Positions 12,801-27,800 of a stretch of 64,000 bases of DNA are shown in pieces. The notes below the pieces were generated by a model. That model did no database searches, was not told the origin of the DNA, and saw only the letters and a program-made list of their open reading frames with translations. A program made the position numbers and the translations under genes. Position 1 is the first letter of the stretch. Each line of letters begins with the position of its first letter. This stretch comes from Aquarana catesbeiana (taxonomy: Eukaryota; Chordata; Amphibia; Anura; Ranidae), in the NCBI RefSeq assembly GCF_042186555.1, contig NC_133336.1, positions 40,294,338-40,358,337 of the forward strand. The letters are read 5' to 3'.

Positions 12801-15800
12801 ACAGGATATTACCACCTCCGTGCTTTACTGGATTTCTGCAGACATATCGTTTGATGTGCAGGCCAAATAATTCAATTTTAGTCTCATCTGGCTATAGCAC
12901 CTTTTTCCATGTGGCCTCAGCATCTTCAAGGTGCATTTAAGGTGTCGATAAGACTAAAATTGAATTATTTGGCCAATTTTTTTTATTTTTATGACATGCT
13001 GGTGTTATATCTTTCACTTGGATGTTATAAGTTGCACTAGTGAACACGGCAAAATAAAACAAAAACTGTGTCTGCATTTCAGTCTGCAAAGCAACAAAAT
13101 GTGATTATTTCAAAGGAGGGTGATTCTTTTCTATATCCACTGTAGGTGTCCACAAACGTTTGACCATATGTTGTATATATTTTTCTCATGACATTTCTGA
13201 ATGCAGGGCGTCTGGACGACAGCTACGTGATCAGGTTCATGAAGGAGAAACTAAAGTCTATGCCTTGTCAGAACCAGGGCTATGTCCTAGATGGATATCC
13301 CAAGACCTACGAACAAGCAAAGGAGCTTTTCAACTGTACGTAAGATTGCCTCCCTTGTATCAAACATTCTTGTAAGTGCTTTTTGTACATGTACAAGATG
13401 AGATTTAGAATATGTTTTGTTTCTGGGTTTTTAGCAGAAGAAGGAGAAGAAGAGGAAGAGAGTAGGAGTAAAGCTCCACGTTTTGATAAAACCATCACTC
13501 CAGGTGAGTGAAAGTGGAGACCTGTAAGCAGTAGTGTATTTAGGTTTTGTGCTGCCTAGGCCTGACTAAACTTGTGCACCCCCTAATTTAAATATGACCC
13601 ACCACTTCCTGTCAAGGCCACACCCCTTGCTGTTTAAGACCCGCCCTGAAATTTTCAAGTGGAGATACTACTTCTGAGGGTCTGGGGGAGCAAAGGATTC
13701 CCTTAATTTGCATAGATTTCCTCTCACTTCCTGTTTGGCTATGGGGCAGGAAGTGAAGGGAAATCTCTGCAATGGGACAGGTATGGTAAAAAATAAACTG
13801 ACAGGGGTTATAACCCTCCCTTACTCTATCCAAAATGGAAAAAAAGAGTGTTGCCTATAGTTCTATTTTAAGCACAAATTTCTGATAATTTTATGGAGAG
13901 GACTAGGAAGATATAACTGTGCCAATGGTACAGCAGAAAACATATAGCACAGTGAGGAAGGTTTGTGGTCCAGGATGAGAAGTCAAAATTAGAAGCGGCG
14001 CATCCCACCCCCACCACCACCAGTTGCGGAATGCCAGCCGCCCGCATACCGGAAGCAGGGAGGCCGCTTTATGGGGGCGCTAGACTAATTTGCCTCTCAG
14101 CCCTGTCCACCCCATAAGACTGGTGCTACACTAACGCAAGCCGGCAGGGACTCTTTCCGTGCTGCCCCCCTGCAAAGTGCTGCCCTAGGCCTAGGCCAGG
14201 ATACAGCGTTGCCTGTAAGAGCAGTTTTATTTACCAAAAGACTTGTAAGGGAATGCTTTCTGTGATTCTCCCATGAACATAGGACATGTTTCACACATGC
14301 AGGGCTAAGCAACAGGTTCACTTTACTGCTCAGATTTACCAAAAAATCCAAAATAACCAGGGAATAGCTACATTTTAAATATGTTTGTCAATACCCAGAT
14401 CTCCTGGGGAGGTGCTATACAAAAAAAAAGGATCGGACACCTTCAACGGCCATCAAAATTTAAAGCAGCAAGGTTGGGAAAAGCCATACAACACTGTCAG
14501 GGATGCTTACAACACTTTTATTCATATGATTTAATCATTAAAAAAAAAGTTGATGTAAAAAAAAAAAAAAAAAAAAAGCTAGCTGGAGTTGGGCTTTAAC
14601 CCTTTTGTGACCAGGGGTCATTGATTGCTAGAAACCCGAGCTAAGTGTATCAGCATCTGTATGAGTTGGTTAACTTAACAATACCTCTATTTCTAATTTC
14701 TCTACCTATAAAATTTGACACTGTTTTAAAGCTCATATGTCCCTTTTTTTGGCTAATTGTTTTAATAAGTTCTCTGCTCAGATTTTTTTACCTGACAAAT
14801 GGACAAAAATGTGTATGCATGCATTTGTTACTTGAACATAATAATAATAATAATCTTTTTATAAAACTTTGTAAATGTATTTATTTTACTATATATTTTT
14901 CATGTGTGCTTTTACTTTTTTTGTTCCAATAGTTTTTATTACAAATTTAAAGCAACATACAGAAGTTTATACTTAAACAATTGTCAGAAAGTTATCAGAA
15001 CAAGGATGCATTTTCCAATACTATCAGTAACCCTGACCAGTTAAACATAGAAAAACTATATCAAAAAAGTTTTAGGCCCAGCAAGCCACCTCTACTCATT
15101 AGCATGACCATTAGTCTAAGGCTATGAGCCCATATGTCTCAGCAACTAGGCACCAAGAAACATCAACAGATAATAATAAGTATCAATTAACAGTACAGTA
15201 AGCTGGTGATTACCCATAGCTCCAGAATATAGGAGATATAAAAGCAATGTCAACTAGGACCGGTCCCGGTACCTCAAATCATGTGATCTCGATCTCGAAA
15301 AACGTAGAACTATTGGGGAGACTTTACAGTCCCCAAGCAGCATCCTACCAAAAATTATTATCATGGTATAACAGAACCAATAACAGGAAAAGTGTAAAAT
15401 GAAGAAGAAAGAGAGAAGAAAGAATGAGAATAGAGTAGAGTAGGTCCCCTTCAGGCCTCCCCTCACAAAATGGCTCGGTGTTCAGGGAGTCTGAAGATAA
15501 GCAATTCAGGCATTCCACACTTTTTCAAACCTAGCTTGATTATCTCTTTGAATACTGGTCAGTTTTTCATTAATCATAATCTAGGATATTTTGTTTCACC
15601 AACGTAACATTGATCACGGGTGATTTCCATGCACACGCTATGGTTATTTTAGCCGCTAAAAGAATGAAAAATATGAGAGTTCATAGATGCGTGGGGATCT
15701 CCTCTGGCAGGCCAGTAAACAGCGCTGTTTTGGCACCTCTGGGTACATTCTGTCCCGTCACTGAGAAAATCACATTGAACATCCTGATCCAGAAGTGTCA

Positions 15801-18800
15801 GACCTTCGGGCAGGACCACCAGACATGATACATATCACCTTCCTGTCCGCATCCCTGAAAACATAGAGGTGAGGTACCAGGATATAATTTCACCAGCCGT
15901 ATCGGGACAAGGTACCAGCGCGATAGCACTTTGTAATTTGTTTCCACCAAGGAAGTGTTAAACGTGGTGTTCCAGCCGCAAATTTTTTTTTTTTTTAAGT
16001 CAGCAGCTACAAACACTGTAGCTGCTAACTTTTAATAAGGACACTTACCTGTCCAGGGAGCTCATGATGTCGGCACTCCGAGGCCAATCCATCCATTGGA
16101 TCAGGTGCAGGCACTGCCATTCCAATGAAGGGAAACTGGCAGTGGAGCCTTCAGGCTTCACTGCTCGTTTCTTACTGCACATGCGCAAGTCGTGCGGCGC
16201 TTGCTGAATGGCCCCGTCATCTTCTGGGACACACACAGGTTCCAGAAGGCAGCGGGGGAGAAGAGGAAATGATGCCCTGGGCTGCAGCCAAGCTAGGACA
16301 GAAGTACACTCAGTACTTCAGAAAAGGTAAGTAAGAAAAAATAAAAAATAATAATAATTATCCAAAATCGAGTGGAGGAGGGTCTTTCCTTTATGATAAA
16401 GTAGTAAAAGTGGATGGAACTCCGTTTAAGTATGCCCTTGTGCATCATGGTCGACCATTTTGTCCACACCTCCTCCTCAACTGTTTCTCCTAGGTCCGAT
16501 TCCCATGCCGTTTGGTAGGAAGGTTTGTTACCCTGATTTCTGAACAGGGCCTATAACTCCGTAATCCCTCCCCGTGTTTCGGGCCGTGTGTGCTTTTACT
16601 TTAATAGCTGGCTGATGCCAGCTTGTTTTTAAACAATGTCATGTGATTACTATAGCATGATGATCACATGATTGGGAACCATGGTGAATGGATACTGATC
16701 TCTGTATCTGACTGCAGTCATTTTTAGATTCAGCACAGTAACAAAACTAGCGGATAGCGTAGGTGAACCTTTTAAAACATATCCTTGACTTGGGGCATTG
16801 TGCAAAGAAACAGTTATTTACAGATAACAGACAGGAGGGGGGTGTCAGCCCTTAGTGAATGTCTGTCTAAGATTACCCTATCTACAGGATGACAATGCTG
16901 CCATGCGATTTCACTGCAGAGTGAACAGTGTTGTCATTATGGGGTTGAATTACTAAAACTGGAGAGTGCAAAATCTGGTGCAGCTCTGCATTGAAACCAA
17001 TCAGCTTCTAAGTTCAGCTCGTTCAATTAAAGGGATTGTAAGTGTAGCGCCCTGCTCCTTTTGACCAGGCGCTCGCATGTAAATTTAGTTTTTGGCTGAG
17101 CTGTAAACAGCTCAGATTGAATGTATAGTTCTGTTCTGGAATTGACTTGGTTGTGCAGTTCCCACTGTGGTCAGTAGGTGTCACTGGTACCATGGGACAG
17201 TGTGCGAATAACAACTAAGTGAAACTTTAATGAATATTCTTCTATCATAAACAGCCCAGTGGGAGGTTCCTGCTGCTGTGCCTTCTGGGACAGAGTATTC
17301 ATGAGACAGATGCCATGTGCTTAGGAGTTCTTACCGCATGGCCCTCCGGGCTGGAGGCTACGTCACTGCAGCTGTGCAAGTAGGCCCAGAATCCTGTCTG
17401 GGGCCTACTACTGCAGAGGTGGTCCTTAGGCTGCCTTGCCTGCTAGGAAGTAGCCGAGCCAAGCTGAGGAGATCCAGGGGAGGACCCTTGCTGGAGAGAG
17501 CCAGGATGAAGGCTGGTCTCTCAGAAGGGCCTGGTGACTTACTTGGAGGACGCACCTATCTCTAACCTACCCTTACAGTACTGCCGGGTCGGCTTAAAGG
17601 TTCTGGTACTGTGAAGACGCTGTTCTACAATTCAATCAAGGTAACTAACTGTCTGGCTGCTAAGTTTGTGAGAGAGACTTATCCAGGCGTATGCTGGCTG
17701 CTAAGCCTGTGAGAGAGGCTTGTCCAGACATCTTGCAGGTTACTAGATCTGTGGCAGAGATCTACCTAGCCATACAAGATTTACAGAGAGAAAATTGTGC
17801 TTTGTCCTTTATTCTGAAGAGTCTGTAAGTGATCTGCTACAAAAAGGTATCTGCAACTCCCCTTCAACCTCTTTACTGCTACTTCTTTCAAGTTGTTTTC
17901 CATTAAAGCATTGAAGAAAAAGAACTAAGTGACTGGTGCATACATTGATGGGCGCAAGGCCCAATATAGACTCTAATGCCGCGTACACACGGTCGGACTT
18001 TACGGCAGACTTTGCCCGGCGGACTTTTCGACGGACTTTACGACGGACTTTCTGAATGAACGGACTTGCCTACACACAATCCACCAAAGTCCGTCGAATT
18101 CGTACGTGATGACGTACGACCGGACTAAAACAAGGAAGTTCATAGCCAGTAGCCCTAGCGTGGCTTTTTGTCCGTCGAACTAGCATACAGAGGAGCGGAC
18201 TTTTCGACCGGACTCGATTTCAACGGATTGATTTAAAACATGTTTCAAATCTAAGTCCGTCCAACTTTTGAGAAAACAAAGTCCGCTGGAGCCCACACAC
18301 GATCGAATTGTCTGACGAAATCCAGTCCGCCGGGCAAAGTCTGCCGTAAAGTCCGCTCGTGTGTACGCGGCATACGTCTCTGATATGGTGAAATGTGGGT
18401 AAGGGGTGATGGCAACAACCCAATTTAAATCAGCAGCTCCTTCGGGGGTCAGTGCTACATAAGTATAGGCAAACATGCCTATGCTTACCCCACCGGCGCT
18501 CCAGGCCCCTCCTCTTCATCGAGTGCCCCCATCGGATCAGGCTTAGGTAAGAGAAAGGGGGGGCTGCAGCACAGATGGTTTTTCACCCTAATGCATAGAA
18601 TGCATTAAGGCTAGAAACCTTAAGGGTTTAACTACTTTGACCACTTTAGCCCCGGAAGGTTTGGCTGCTGAATGACCGGGACATTTTTTGCGATTTGGCA
18701 CTGCGTCGCTTTAACTGACAATTGCACGGTCGTGCGACGCTGCACCCAAACAAAATTGACGTCCTTTTTTTCCCACAAATAGAGCTTTCTTTTGGTGGTA

Positions 18801-21800
18801 TTTGATCGCCTCTGCAGTTTTTATTTTTTGCACTATAAACAAAAGCGACAATTCTAAAAAAAAACACAATATGTCTTTTATCGTGGCTGCAACATTATGG
18901 CGGACACATCGGACAATTTTGACACATTTTTGGGACCATTGGCATTAATACAGCGATCAGTGCTATAAAAATGCATTGATCACTGTAAAAATGCCACTGG
19001 CAGTGAAGGGGTTAACACTAGGGGGCGATCAAGGGGTTAATTGTGTTCCCTGGTAGGTGATTCTAACTCAAGGGGGAGGGGACTGACTAGAGGAAGTGAC
19101 AGATCCTGGTTCCCAGCTAACAGGAACACATGATCTGTCACTCCTCTCAGAACAGAACACGGATTAGTGTGTTTACACACACACTTCCGTGTTCTGTCCC
19201 TCATGCTCGTGATCGCTCGTGGCCGGCGCGGTCATCGCGACCATTCGTGTCTGCTATCCCGATCCCGCGAGCCACTGTATAGCTACGACGGTTCGCGGGA
19301 TCGTGCTGACCTGCCTCAGTAAAATGACGGCGGCTGGTCGGCAAGCAGTTAAGCTTTGACAATAAAACCTGGAAGCTGATATATGTCAAGCTGCACCAGA
19401 TTTTGCACTCTCCAGTTTAAATCAACCCCGATATGTGTGTGGAGAAAGGGAGTGGAAAAAAAATAGGGGCTCTACTGACAGGTAGCAAAACTGTGTTACA
19501 GGGAGAACAAAAATTGCTATGATAATGCTAGGGATAAACTGGATCATATAAATATTGTTTTTTTATTTTGCCCCTAGTTCCACTTTAAAGTGAACCAGTT
19601 GCTTTGCCCTGTATGGCCATAGATTCATTTTAAGCTGGAAAACTTCTAGCTAATGTCATTCCAGGTAAAATAATTGCACAATAAATACAGATGTATGTCA
19701 GTGGACTACAAATGATTAAATCGTTTATAAGTGAGCTTTGCTTGATTTATTTCCATTTTCTCTGTTTATAGAATATGTTATATCTTTGGATGCATCTGAT
19801 GAATTCCTTAAAAACCGTGTGATCAACCTGCCAGAAACCGTAGTTGCTGGAACGCATTACGCACAGGAGCGATTCCTCAGGGCTCTTGCTATGTTCCGAG
19901 AATTGAACACTGAAGACGAAACTGTTCTCAACTATTTTGATGAGGCTGAAATCCATCCATTGCATATTGGTATGTTGTACAGGAGTTCCCAAAATGTTTT
20001 GGGCTGCTGACCACTTGCCTCCCAGGCCACATCCCTAGCACCCCTATACATATGTAAGGATTAGTGTGTGTGGTCCTGCCTTTTTTTATTAGAGTGAAAG
20101 TTAAAGCGATATTAAAGCCTTGTGTTTTTTTTTTTTAAACAAACATGTGATACTTACCTGCTCTGTGCAGTGGTTTTGCACAGAGCAGCCCAGATCCTTC
20201 TCTTCTTGGGTCCCACGCTGGCGCTCCTGGCTCCTCCTTCCTGCCGGGTGCCCCCACAGTAAGCAGCTTGCTCTGGGGGCACCCAAACAGGCGTGCTCCC
20301 AACCTGTGGCTCTGTGTGTCCATTCACACGTGGAGCCGCGGCTTGGCCCCACCCCCTCCATCTCCTGATTGGCTTATTGGCTGTGATTGACAGCAGTGGG
20401 AGCCAATGGCTAATGCTGCTGCCAAAACCCAATCAAGAGTGCGAGTTCCCGGAGAGGCAAGGCTCTTGTGGACATTGCTGGATTGAGAAGGGGCTCAGGT
20501 AAGCACTTGGGGGGGGGCTGCTGCACACAAAGTTTTTTACTTTCATGAAGGTAAAAAAACATGTGCCTCTAAAACCACTTTAAAACTTACATGGAAATAG
20601 TAGTAATCACAGCCGTAGCACAACACTTCCACTCAGTTTGACTCTTGACCACTAGTACTACTTCATCTTTAAAGTGGATGTAAACCCAAATTTTTTTTTT
20701 TTTTATGTCATAATGTAGAGTATAAGATTTCCTATCATTTGGGCCCAGTCTTGCCACAAAGAGTTAATCCATCTCTGAGCATTCCTCTTTTATTGTTCAG
20801 TGAGATAAATCTTGGCAAACAGAGAAAAACTTTTTTAAATCCTCCCCCTTGCTGTGAGTGACAGGTGATTTACATATCTCGTGCACTAGCCTAAGACATG
20901 CATTATTTTTTAATTCCCACCCCTACTTCTTTCTTCAGCAGCTCTGCAAGGATTGGCTGTTCCACACCTCAGCATGATTTGGCATTCTGAAGTCATGTGG
21001 TTACTTTCCTGTCTTTTCACTGGATGTTAGAGATCATAGCAGAAGTTCAGTGTAAGAAATACACAGGAGAAAATGCATATTGACAAGGGGAGTGTAGAGG
21101 TGGGCGGGGAGTGTAGAGTTGGGCGGGGAGTCTACTGACATCACGACTCCACCCACCAAGCTCCAGACAACAGACCCGCCCACAGAATCTGCAGTTTTTC
21201 GGCTCTCATAACAGACAGAGGGGAGACATTTGACAGGTAAAGATACATGCAGGAGGCCTGTATATCCTTATAGATAACCCCTATGGCAGTAGTTTAGAAA
21301 GGATGACATTGGGTTTACATCCGCTTTAAATAAACTACAGACTTGCATTCAGTCTTGCACAGTTGTATAGGCTCCTCTACTGTACTGAAATTGTTTACTC
21401 TTTTAGTGCACACTGTGAGCTTCTCACACTATACATTAGAAGCTGCAGTAGATAGAGCCTGCTTCCTTTCCTAGCTGGAGGACATCCAGCACCATTTAGC
21501 ACTTTCTACCTCAGCCTGACTATCCCTGGCCTGCCCCTTTCATATATTGGAATTAATTTCTTTTATTCATAGAGGCTCAGCATCACATGTGGGCATTGCC
21601 TAGGGACAGTCTAAATGCCAATACAGTGGAACCTCAGATTGCGAGTAATGCGGTTAACGAGCGTTTTGCAATACGAGCTAGTATTTAAAAAAAATCCTGA
21701 CTCGGTTTGTGAGTGTTGTCTCGCAAAATGAGCAGGATTCAAGCCTCTGCGGTGTGCAGTAACGCATTTGGCAAGAGGTGTGGGGGCGACGGTGGCACTC

Positions 21801-24800
21801 AGAGCCGTTCCGAGCCGCTCTGAAATACTCGGAAACACTAAAAAATACTCACTTCCCGAGTGTTTCTGAGCCTTTCCGAGTGCATCCGAGTGGTCTCCAA
21901 GTATTTCCGAGTCTCTCTGGCAACCCCCCCCCCCCCCCCACCTCTGGCCACACGGTATTGCATGCAATAGAAGTCAATGTGGAGCAAATTATCTTTGCTT
22001 CCATTGACTTCTGCGGGGGAAACTCGCTTTTATATGCGAGTGCTTTGGATTACAAGCATTCTGGAACGGATTATGCTCATAATCCAAGGTTCCACTGTAC
22101 AGTCTATCTAGGAATGCCCACTATTCCAGACAGACATTCACCCATAAAGGCATTTTGATATTTGCATAACTCCTTCCAAGAGCCAGCCCACTGCTTACAT
22201 CAGGCCTTTTCAGAGGTTATGTATAGCACCCTACTGGTCCCTTTCAGCAGCCATGATCTTACTGCATTGTATGGGGAAGACCCATCCTGAGTCTAAAATA
22301 ATGTATGTAATGAAATCAGAATGGTTTTATTTATATGTTTCATTAACATATTGATAAGAGTGAAAGGAGGAACCAGGGAAGGCAAAATAAATTATACTTC
22401 AGCTTTCATATATTAGGTAAATATACCGTAAAAAAATTAGGATAACTTGTAATGCTTACAAAACAAGAGCTGGCCTCACCTGTTTCTGTCCTACCAGCTT
22501 CTGCTGCTCTTTTATTTTCTCCCCTTCCCCAGTGTGTACCTCCAAATTTCATAAGGGCATTTCAGAAGGCACAATTTCTCCATCCCTGAAGACCCAGTGA
22601 CTGTTTTAAAAACTCAACCTGGACTTCAGGAGGTGTCAGCTAATGTGTGTCCAGGCTGATGCACTCATCCTCCATAGAGCCAGTTTTATCTGGATGAGAA
22701 AGAATCTCCGTCCGTGCATACTGAATCCTACCTAGGACTCAGGAATTGCAGATAACAATGTACTATTAGTTGTGTGTTGCTTTCTATGTGTGAATGCAGT
22801 GTTGTTTTTCAGTGAACAGAACTGACTTGTTGCGGTCCTATTGTATTAGGTGATAATCAGTACTGTATCATCCATGTATACAGAAGTAGTAAGAAGAACA
22901 GAAGGGTAGCTGAAACACATGTATCACACAACACCTAGTTTACTGGCTTCTATTGTTTAAGCCAGCCATAGACAGACTGAAATTCAGCCGGTTCAGCAGG
23001 AACCAGACGAATTTCTAACTATGGGCAGGTTATCAGGGTATTTTCTCCCGATCATTACCAGTGATTATAGCTGCCATCAGTGATCTTTGTATTTTTCTTG
23101 TGGGGAAGGTTCCTCGCGCTCCCTCCCTCAGAAAGCAATAGTGTTGTGGGAGGGATTCCCCCATCAACACCGAGGAATCAAGCAACTTTTTTTCCTTCTA
23201 CCTTTAGTTAAAGGAAAGAAATATGCATAATCTATGGCCAGACTTGCATTTAGGCAAAGCATGCGTGTATTGTTTTAGATTGACATGATGCCTGCTAAAC
23301 GTTAATCACCATTGAGTGGGCATTACTACAATGATATGCTGGCTCCACCTGACTTATCCATCCATTTGAACTACAGAATCCCCCCCCCCCCCATGGAGCA
23401 TTTTTTTAACCCTTAAACATTGCTTTTTCCTGTAAGTCTTCATGCTGGACCTATAACTTCATCCCCAATTTCTGCTTCTTCAAGCAGCAGCGGGCATTCT
23501 TCCAGGACTAAGCAGCACTGGCACAATTACATGTGAGTGCTGCCCAGTCCTGGAGTGCTGTGAGCTCTGCCTAGGTGATGACACCCCCCCCCCCCCATCC
23601 CTTAGTGGGGCATATAAAAGACAGGCTGGGCTCACAGGATAAGGGCAGTATGGCAGAGTGTAATTCTGCTCTTAAGAGGACTGCCAGCACTGGACTGAGG
23701 AGGAAGTTAGGGACAGAGCTGGAGTTGGGGAAAGGGTAAGTGATGCTTGGCACTGTTAGGGGGATTTAAAGTGTCTAAGCTACAACACCTAAAGCAGAAC
23801 TCTAGTCTGCAGCAATTTATATTTTTATTCTTCTCCCCTGTATGTGGTGCAGCCTTCTTATTTAACATGAATCAGAGTTTTTCAACTGTAAAATGCACTC
23901 CTATTTTTATGAAGAGTGTAAGTACACCTTTTCACAAGAAATGGAAAGGTGAACTAACAACCTTCACGCTTCTCTTCTTATTATTTTTTCCTTGGGGCTT
24001 CCGGACAGATCAGAGCTATTCCGATTGGTCAGAATCACTCTGATCCATCCCGGAAACCCGAGGAAGAAGAGCGGGTCTTTCAAATCCCCAGAAAGCTGCA
24101 CTAGCTGCATGGGTTGAGTTTGGGGTAGGGTGTACGATGTTAGTACACTTTTTTATTTTTTGTGAACACTTTTAATAATAATAGGAGTGCACTCCCTTGT
24201 ATGCACAGCATATAGGGGTGAAGAATAAACATTTAGATCACTGCAGACTGGAGTTCTGCTTTAGGTGTTGTAGCTTGGAATTTTGTGTATAGATTTTGTG
24301 AATGTAAAAAAAAAAAATGTTTTTTGCTCCCTTGGCTCTGATGACCTGACACTGCTGCACCCTTTTCCCTAACTTTTTCTATAGCACCCCACTATACAGG
24401 GGGCAGTGGTGGCCATTTTTGGAACCACTCTTATGCCGCGCACAGGCGATTGGACATTCCGACAACAAAACCGTGGATTTTTTTCAGACAGATGTTGGCT
24501 CAAACTTGTCTTGCATACACACGGTCATTTGGAAATTCCAAACGCCAAGAACGTGGTGACGTACAAGACGTACGACAAGCCGAGAAAAATGAGGTTCAAT
24601 AGCCAGTGCGGCTCTTCTGCTTGATTCCGATCATGCGTGGAATTTTGTGCGTTGGTATTGTGTACACACGATCGGAATTTCTTGCTGTCGGAAAATTTGA
24701 GAACCAGCTCTCAAACATTTGTTGTCGGAAATTCCGACAGCAAATGCCCGCTGGTGCATACACATGGTCGGATTTTCCGACAACAAGCTCACATCGAACA

Positions 24801-27800
24801 TTTGTTGTCGGAAATTCCGACCGTGTGTACGCGGCATTATAGTGTATGAGATCTCTATCAGCCTCACTAAAGTCTGTAATTTCAACAGCTCTGTTATTTT
24901 ATGAAAAGAATTTTGTCAACTTGGTCCTTACAAGAAGAAATCAGCATAACAATATTGTTAACTTGTAAGGTGGGCAAAATATATGGCCCCTTTCACGTGG
25001 GTGCCTCCGTTTTGCGGAACCCGCTTGCTCAGCAGGGAATCACTCCACTGATCCTCGCTGAGCAGGCGGATGACCGGTCCGTTCACTGTGCAGAGCGAAC
25101 ATGGACCCAGTCCTGCTCTCCTCGTTGGGGAAACTGCCAGGCGGATGGAAAATAGGACCACCCTCCGTCAAGATTTTGCGGGCAGGATCGGATTGAATAG
25201 CGACGGATATCAGCGGACATGTCACTGCTGACATCCGCCGCTCCATGGGTAGAGTGCAAGGTCTGATCAGATCCGCCTGCAAGACTGAAAGGGGCCTATG
25301 GATAAAGCAGGGAGGGGTTAGAATCTCTGTCAGATTTTTATTGCTGGGGAGACTTCCACTAACTTTCTCAGAGAAAAGAATGGATGAGAAATCTTTTACA
25401 GCAAAGACAGCAACATACATTTTAGAAAGGACAATTTTTAAACAGAAAAGACAATTGTGGCTGTGTTTGTAAATCTAACAAAAAGCCTGCAGTGTTTTGT
25501 ATATTTTTGTTTATCATTTTCTTTGAATCCCATAGACGTCTCAAAAGATGATGATCCAATGTACAGAGACATCTTAAAGCAAATCACTAAAGCCGTAGGG
25601 GAGTCTAGGAACTATGGACTAACCATGGCAGAACAAGCAGAGCTGGAACTTCGGGAAGCAGAGGAAAGTATTTCTCAAGAATTAAAAAGAAAGGCTGAAC
25701 TGGAGCGGAGGGAGGCTGAAGAGGAAGCAGAGAGGATGGCTCGCTGGGAGGAATGGGTAGGTTGGAGAAAGTTGTATTTCTTTAGATGAATTAAGCATTG
25801 GATGTATTTGTGGTTTTAAATCTGAATTCCAGAAATTCAGCTACTAAAAAGTGAAGGCACACTAGGAGTTAGGTCCAAGGAGCTGCATAATATCTCCTGA
25901 ACTTATCTTTATTGTTTACTTTTGCAGGTTTATTGCTCTGCTGGAGTAACACTCTGGGATCTGAGAGGAAAGAAGCACACAGAGCAACTATGCCCGCTCT
26001 GCCTCTCTGCTGCCCATTCACAGAAGCCTTTGTATATTGTGAATGTGTTCACATAATACAAAGGCTTCTGTGATTGGGCAGGAGGAGGGGATGGGCGGGC
26101 AATATCAGCTGCACGACTCTCATGTTTAAGATGCAGAGCTCAGAAGGATCAGCGTCAGGCTACTGGAAATACAGCTATAGCTGTCTTCTGGGAGTACTAT
26201 AAAGCTGTCAGATATAAATAGTAAAGATAAGCCAAGGAAGTGTTATACATAGTAATTAATAGTGTGCCTTCATTTTTTACAAAGCAGCTGCATTTCTGGA
26301 ATTCAACTTTAGGTGTTAAATAACATGTAAGTGTTAATTTTCTTATGCAAGTCGTAACAGTCATTAGTTATTTTTTGCCCTTTTTTGTTGTTTGTATTGT
26401 GTGAATGTACAAATTCCAGTATTTATTACCTTTCAGAGATCACAGTGCCTTCTTCTGTTTTTTTTTCCCCCAAAATGACAGCACCATCTTTATTCAGCTA
26501 TCATTATTCATTTACTCCTAGACTGGGATGCTGACCCAGAAATGATACAATCATGTACATCCTGGTACCTGTGCAATTCTTGGATGTGTTCACAAATGTC
26601 TGACACAAAACAAAATAAAAGAATATGAGGTCTTTATGGTGCCAGCCAAAACCCCAAAGAAGAAAGGAAAGACACAAATGTCTAAACACATAATTATATT
26701 ACAATATATCATTAAAAAGACATAACAACAGCACAATAACTTCCCTCATAGAGCACTAATCCTATCTGTCCCAAACAATTTTAAATACAAATATCATAAA
26801 ACTAAAAACATAGTAATACGACAATTCAAGGGCCAGTGGTACAGGAAGGGATGCAGCAGTCTCGATGTGTTCTGCAACTGGTTTGCTTCATCAGGAGACC
26901 CTAATGTGCCAGGGGGTTTTCCTGCAAAGTGAGCCCTCATATATATGTCAATGTAAGCTAAGTATGTAACGGAAAGGTATGAGCACATCTGATGATTGCA
27001 TGTTCCTGTTATATTACAGAACAGTCGCCTTGAAGAGGTGAAGCGCCAAGAACGGGAACTACTGGAAGCTCAGTCTGTCCCTTTAAGAAATTATTTAATG
27101 AAGAACGTTATGCCAACTCTAATACAGGGGCTGAACGAGTGTATTAAAGTCCGCCCAGGTGACCCAGTAGATTATCTGGTAAGAGTCTCTGCCATTTATT
27201 TCTAAAGGTGAAGGTTAATAGCAGATCAGGACCATTCACACCTAATTGGTTGATAGGTGCTATGTGTTTGGGAAGTGCAAACACTCTATTGCTGATTCTT
27301 ATCTGCTAGGGAGTATTTTTGGTGTGATAGGAAATGTCATCAAATCACCTGTCCTTTGTCTGCTACATGTTTGGCAGGAGTGAAAGCATGCGTATTGCAC
27401 AGATCTCTCTATCTATGAGTCGGACTAGTCTTACAGTATTTAGTTGCATGATCACCTGTTGGAGGCTCCTGGCCGCAACTGTTTATGATTCAAGTTGATA
27501 GGATAGATTTAGAGGGCAATAGCTGCGAGTACCCCAACCTTAGTATGCATACACAGACTTCTTACCCACCACTCATCCTGCAATGCAGTGCTTGATGCCA
27601 AAATGACCCAATAAGAGTCCTAGGCATTGCTACATAACCCTTTCATGCCTAATGCCGTGTACACTCGGGCGGACTTTTCGACCGGACTGGTCCGACGGAA
27701 CGAATCCGTTGGACAATCCGACCGTGTGTCGGCTTCATCGGACCCTCAGCTGACATTTTCTGTTGAAAATCAGACGGACTTTAGATTTAGAACATGTTTC

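Larger units (their letters stand above)
16943..19430. mobile_element. Inverted-repeat element whose arms are separated by 2.3 kb of later insertions
   Basis: Left arm 16943-17026 (ACTGGAGAGTGCAAAATCTG, CAATCAGCTTC) and right arm 19353-19430 (GAAGCTGATATATG, CAGATTTTGCACTCTCCAGT) are reverse complements. Between them TTAA sites (17027-17030 and 19349-19352) bound inserted DNA that includes a possible LTR, a PIF MITE and a CCACTT-family element. Confidence 0.72.

Noticed and set aside
13340..13345. Alternative exon f donor GTAAGA
   Set aside because: It is closer to the splice consensus, but joining it to exon g breaks the AK7 frame.
17044..17960. Complete endogenous retrovirus or LTR retrotransposon
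   Set aside because: No gag, pol or second LTR nearby; at most a solo LTR, kept as a low-confidence feature.
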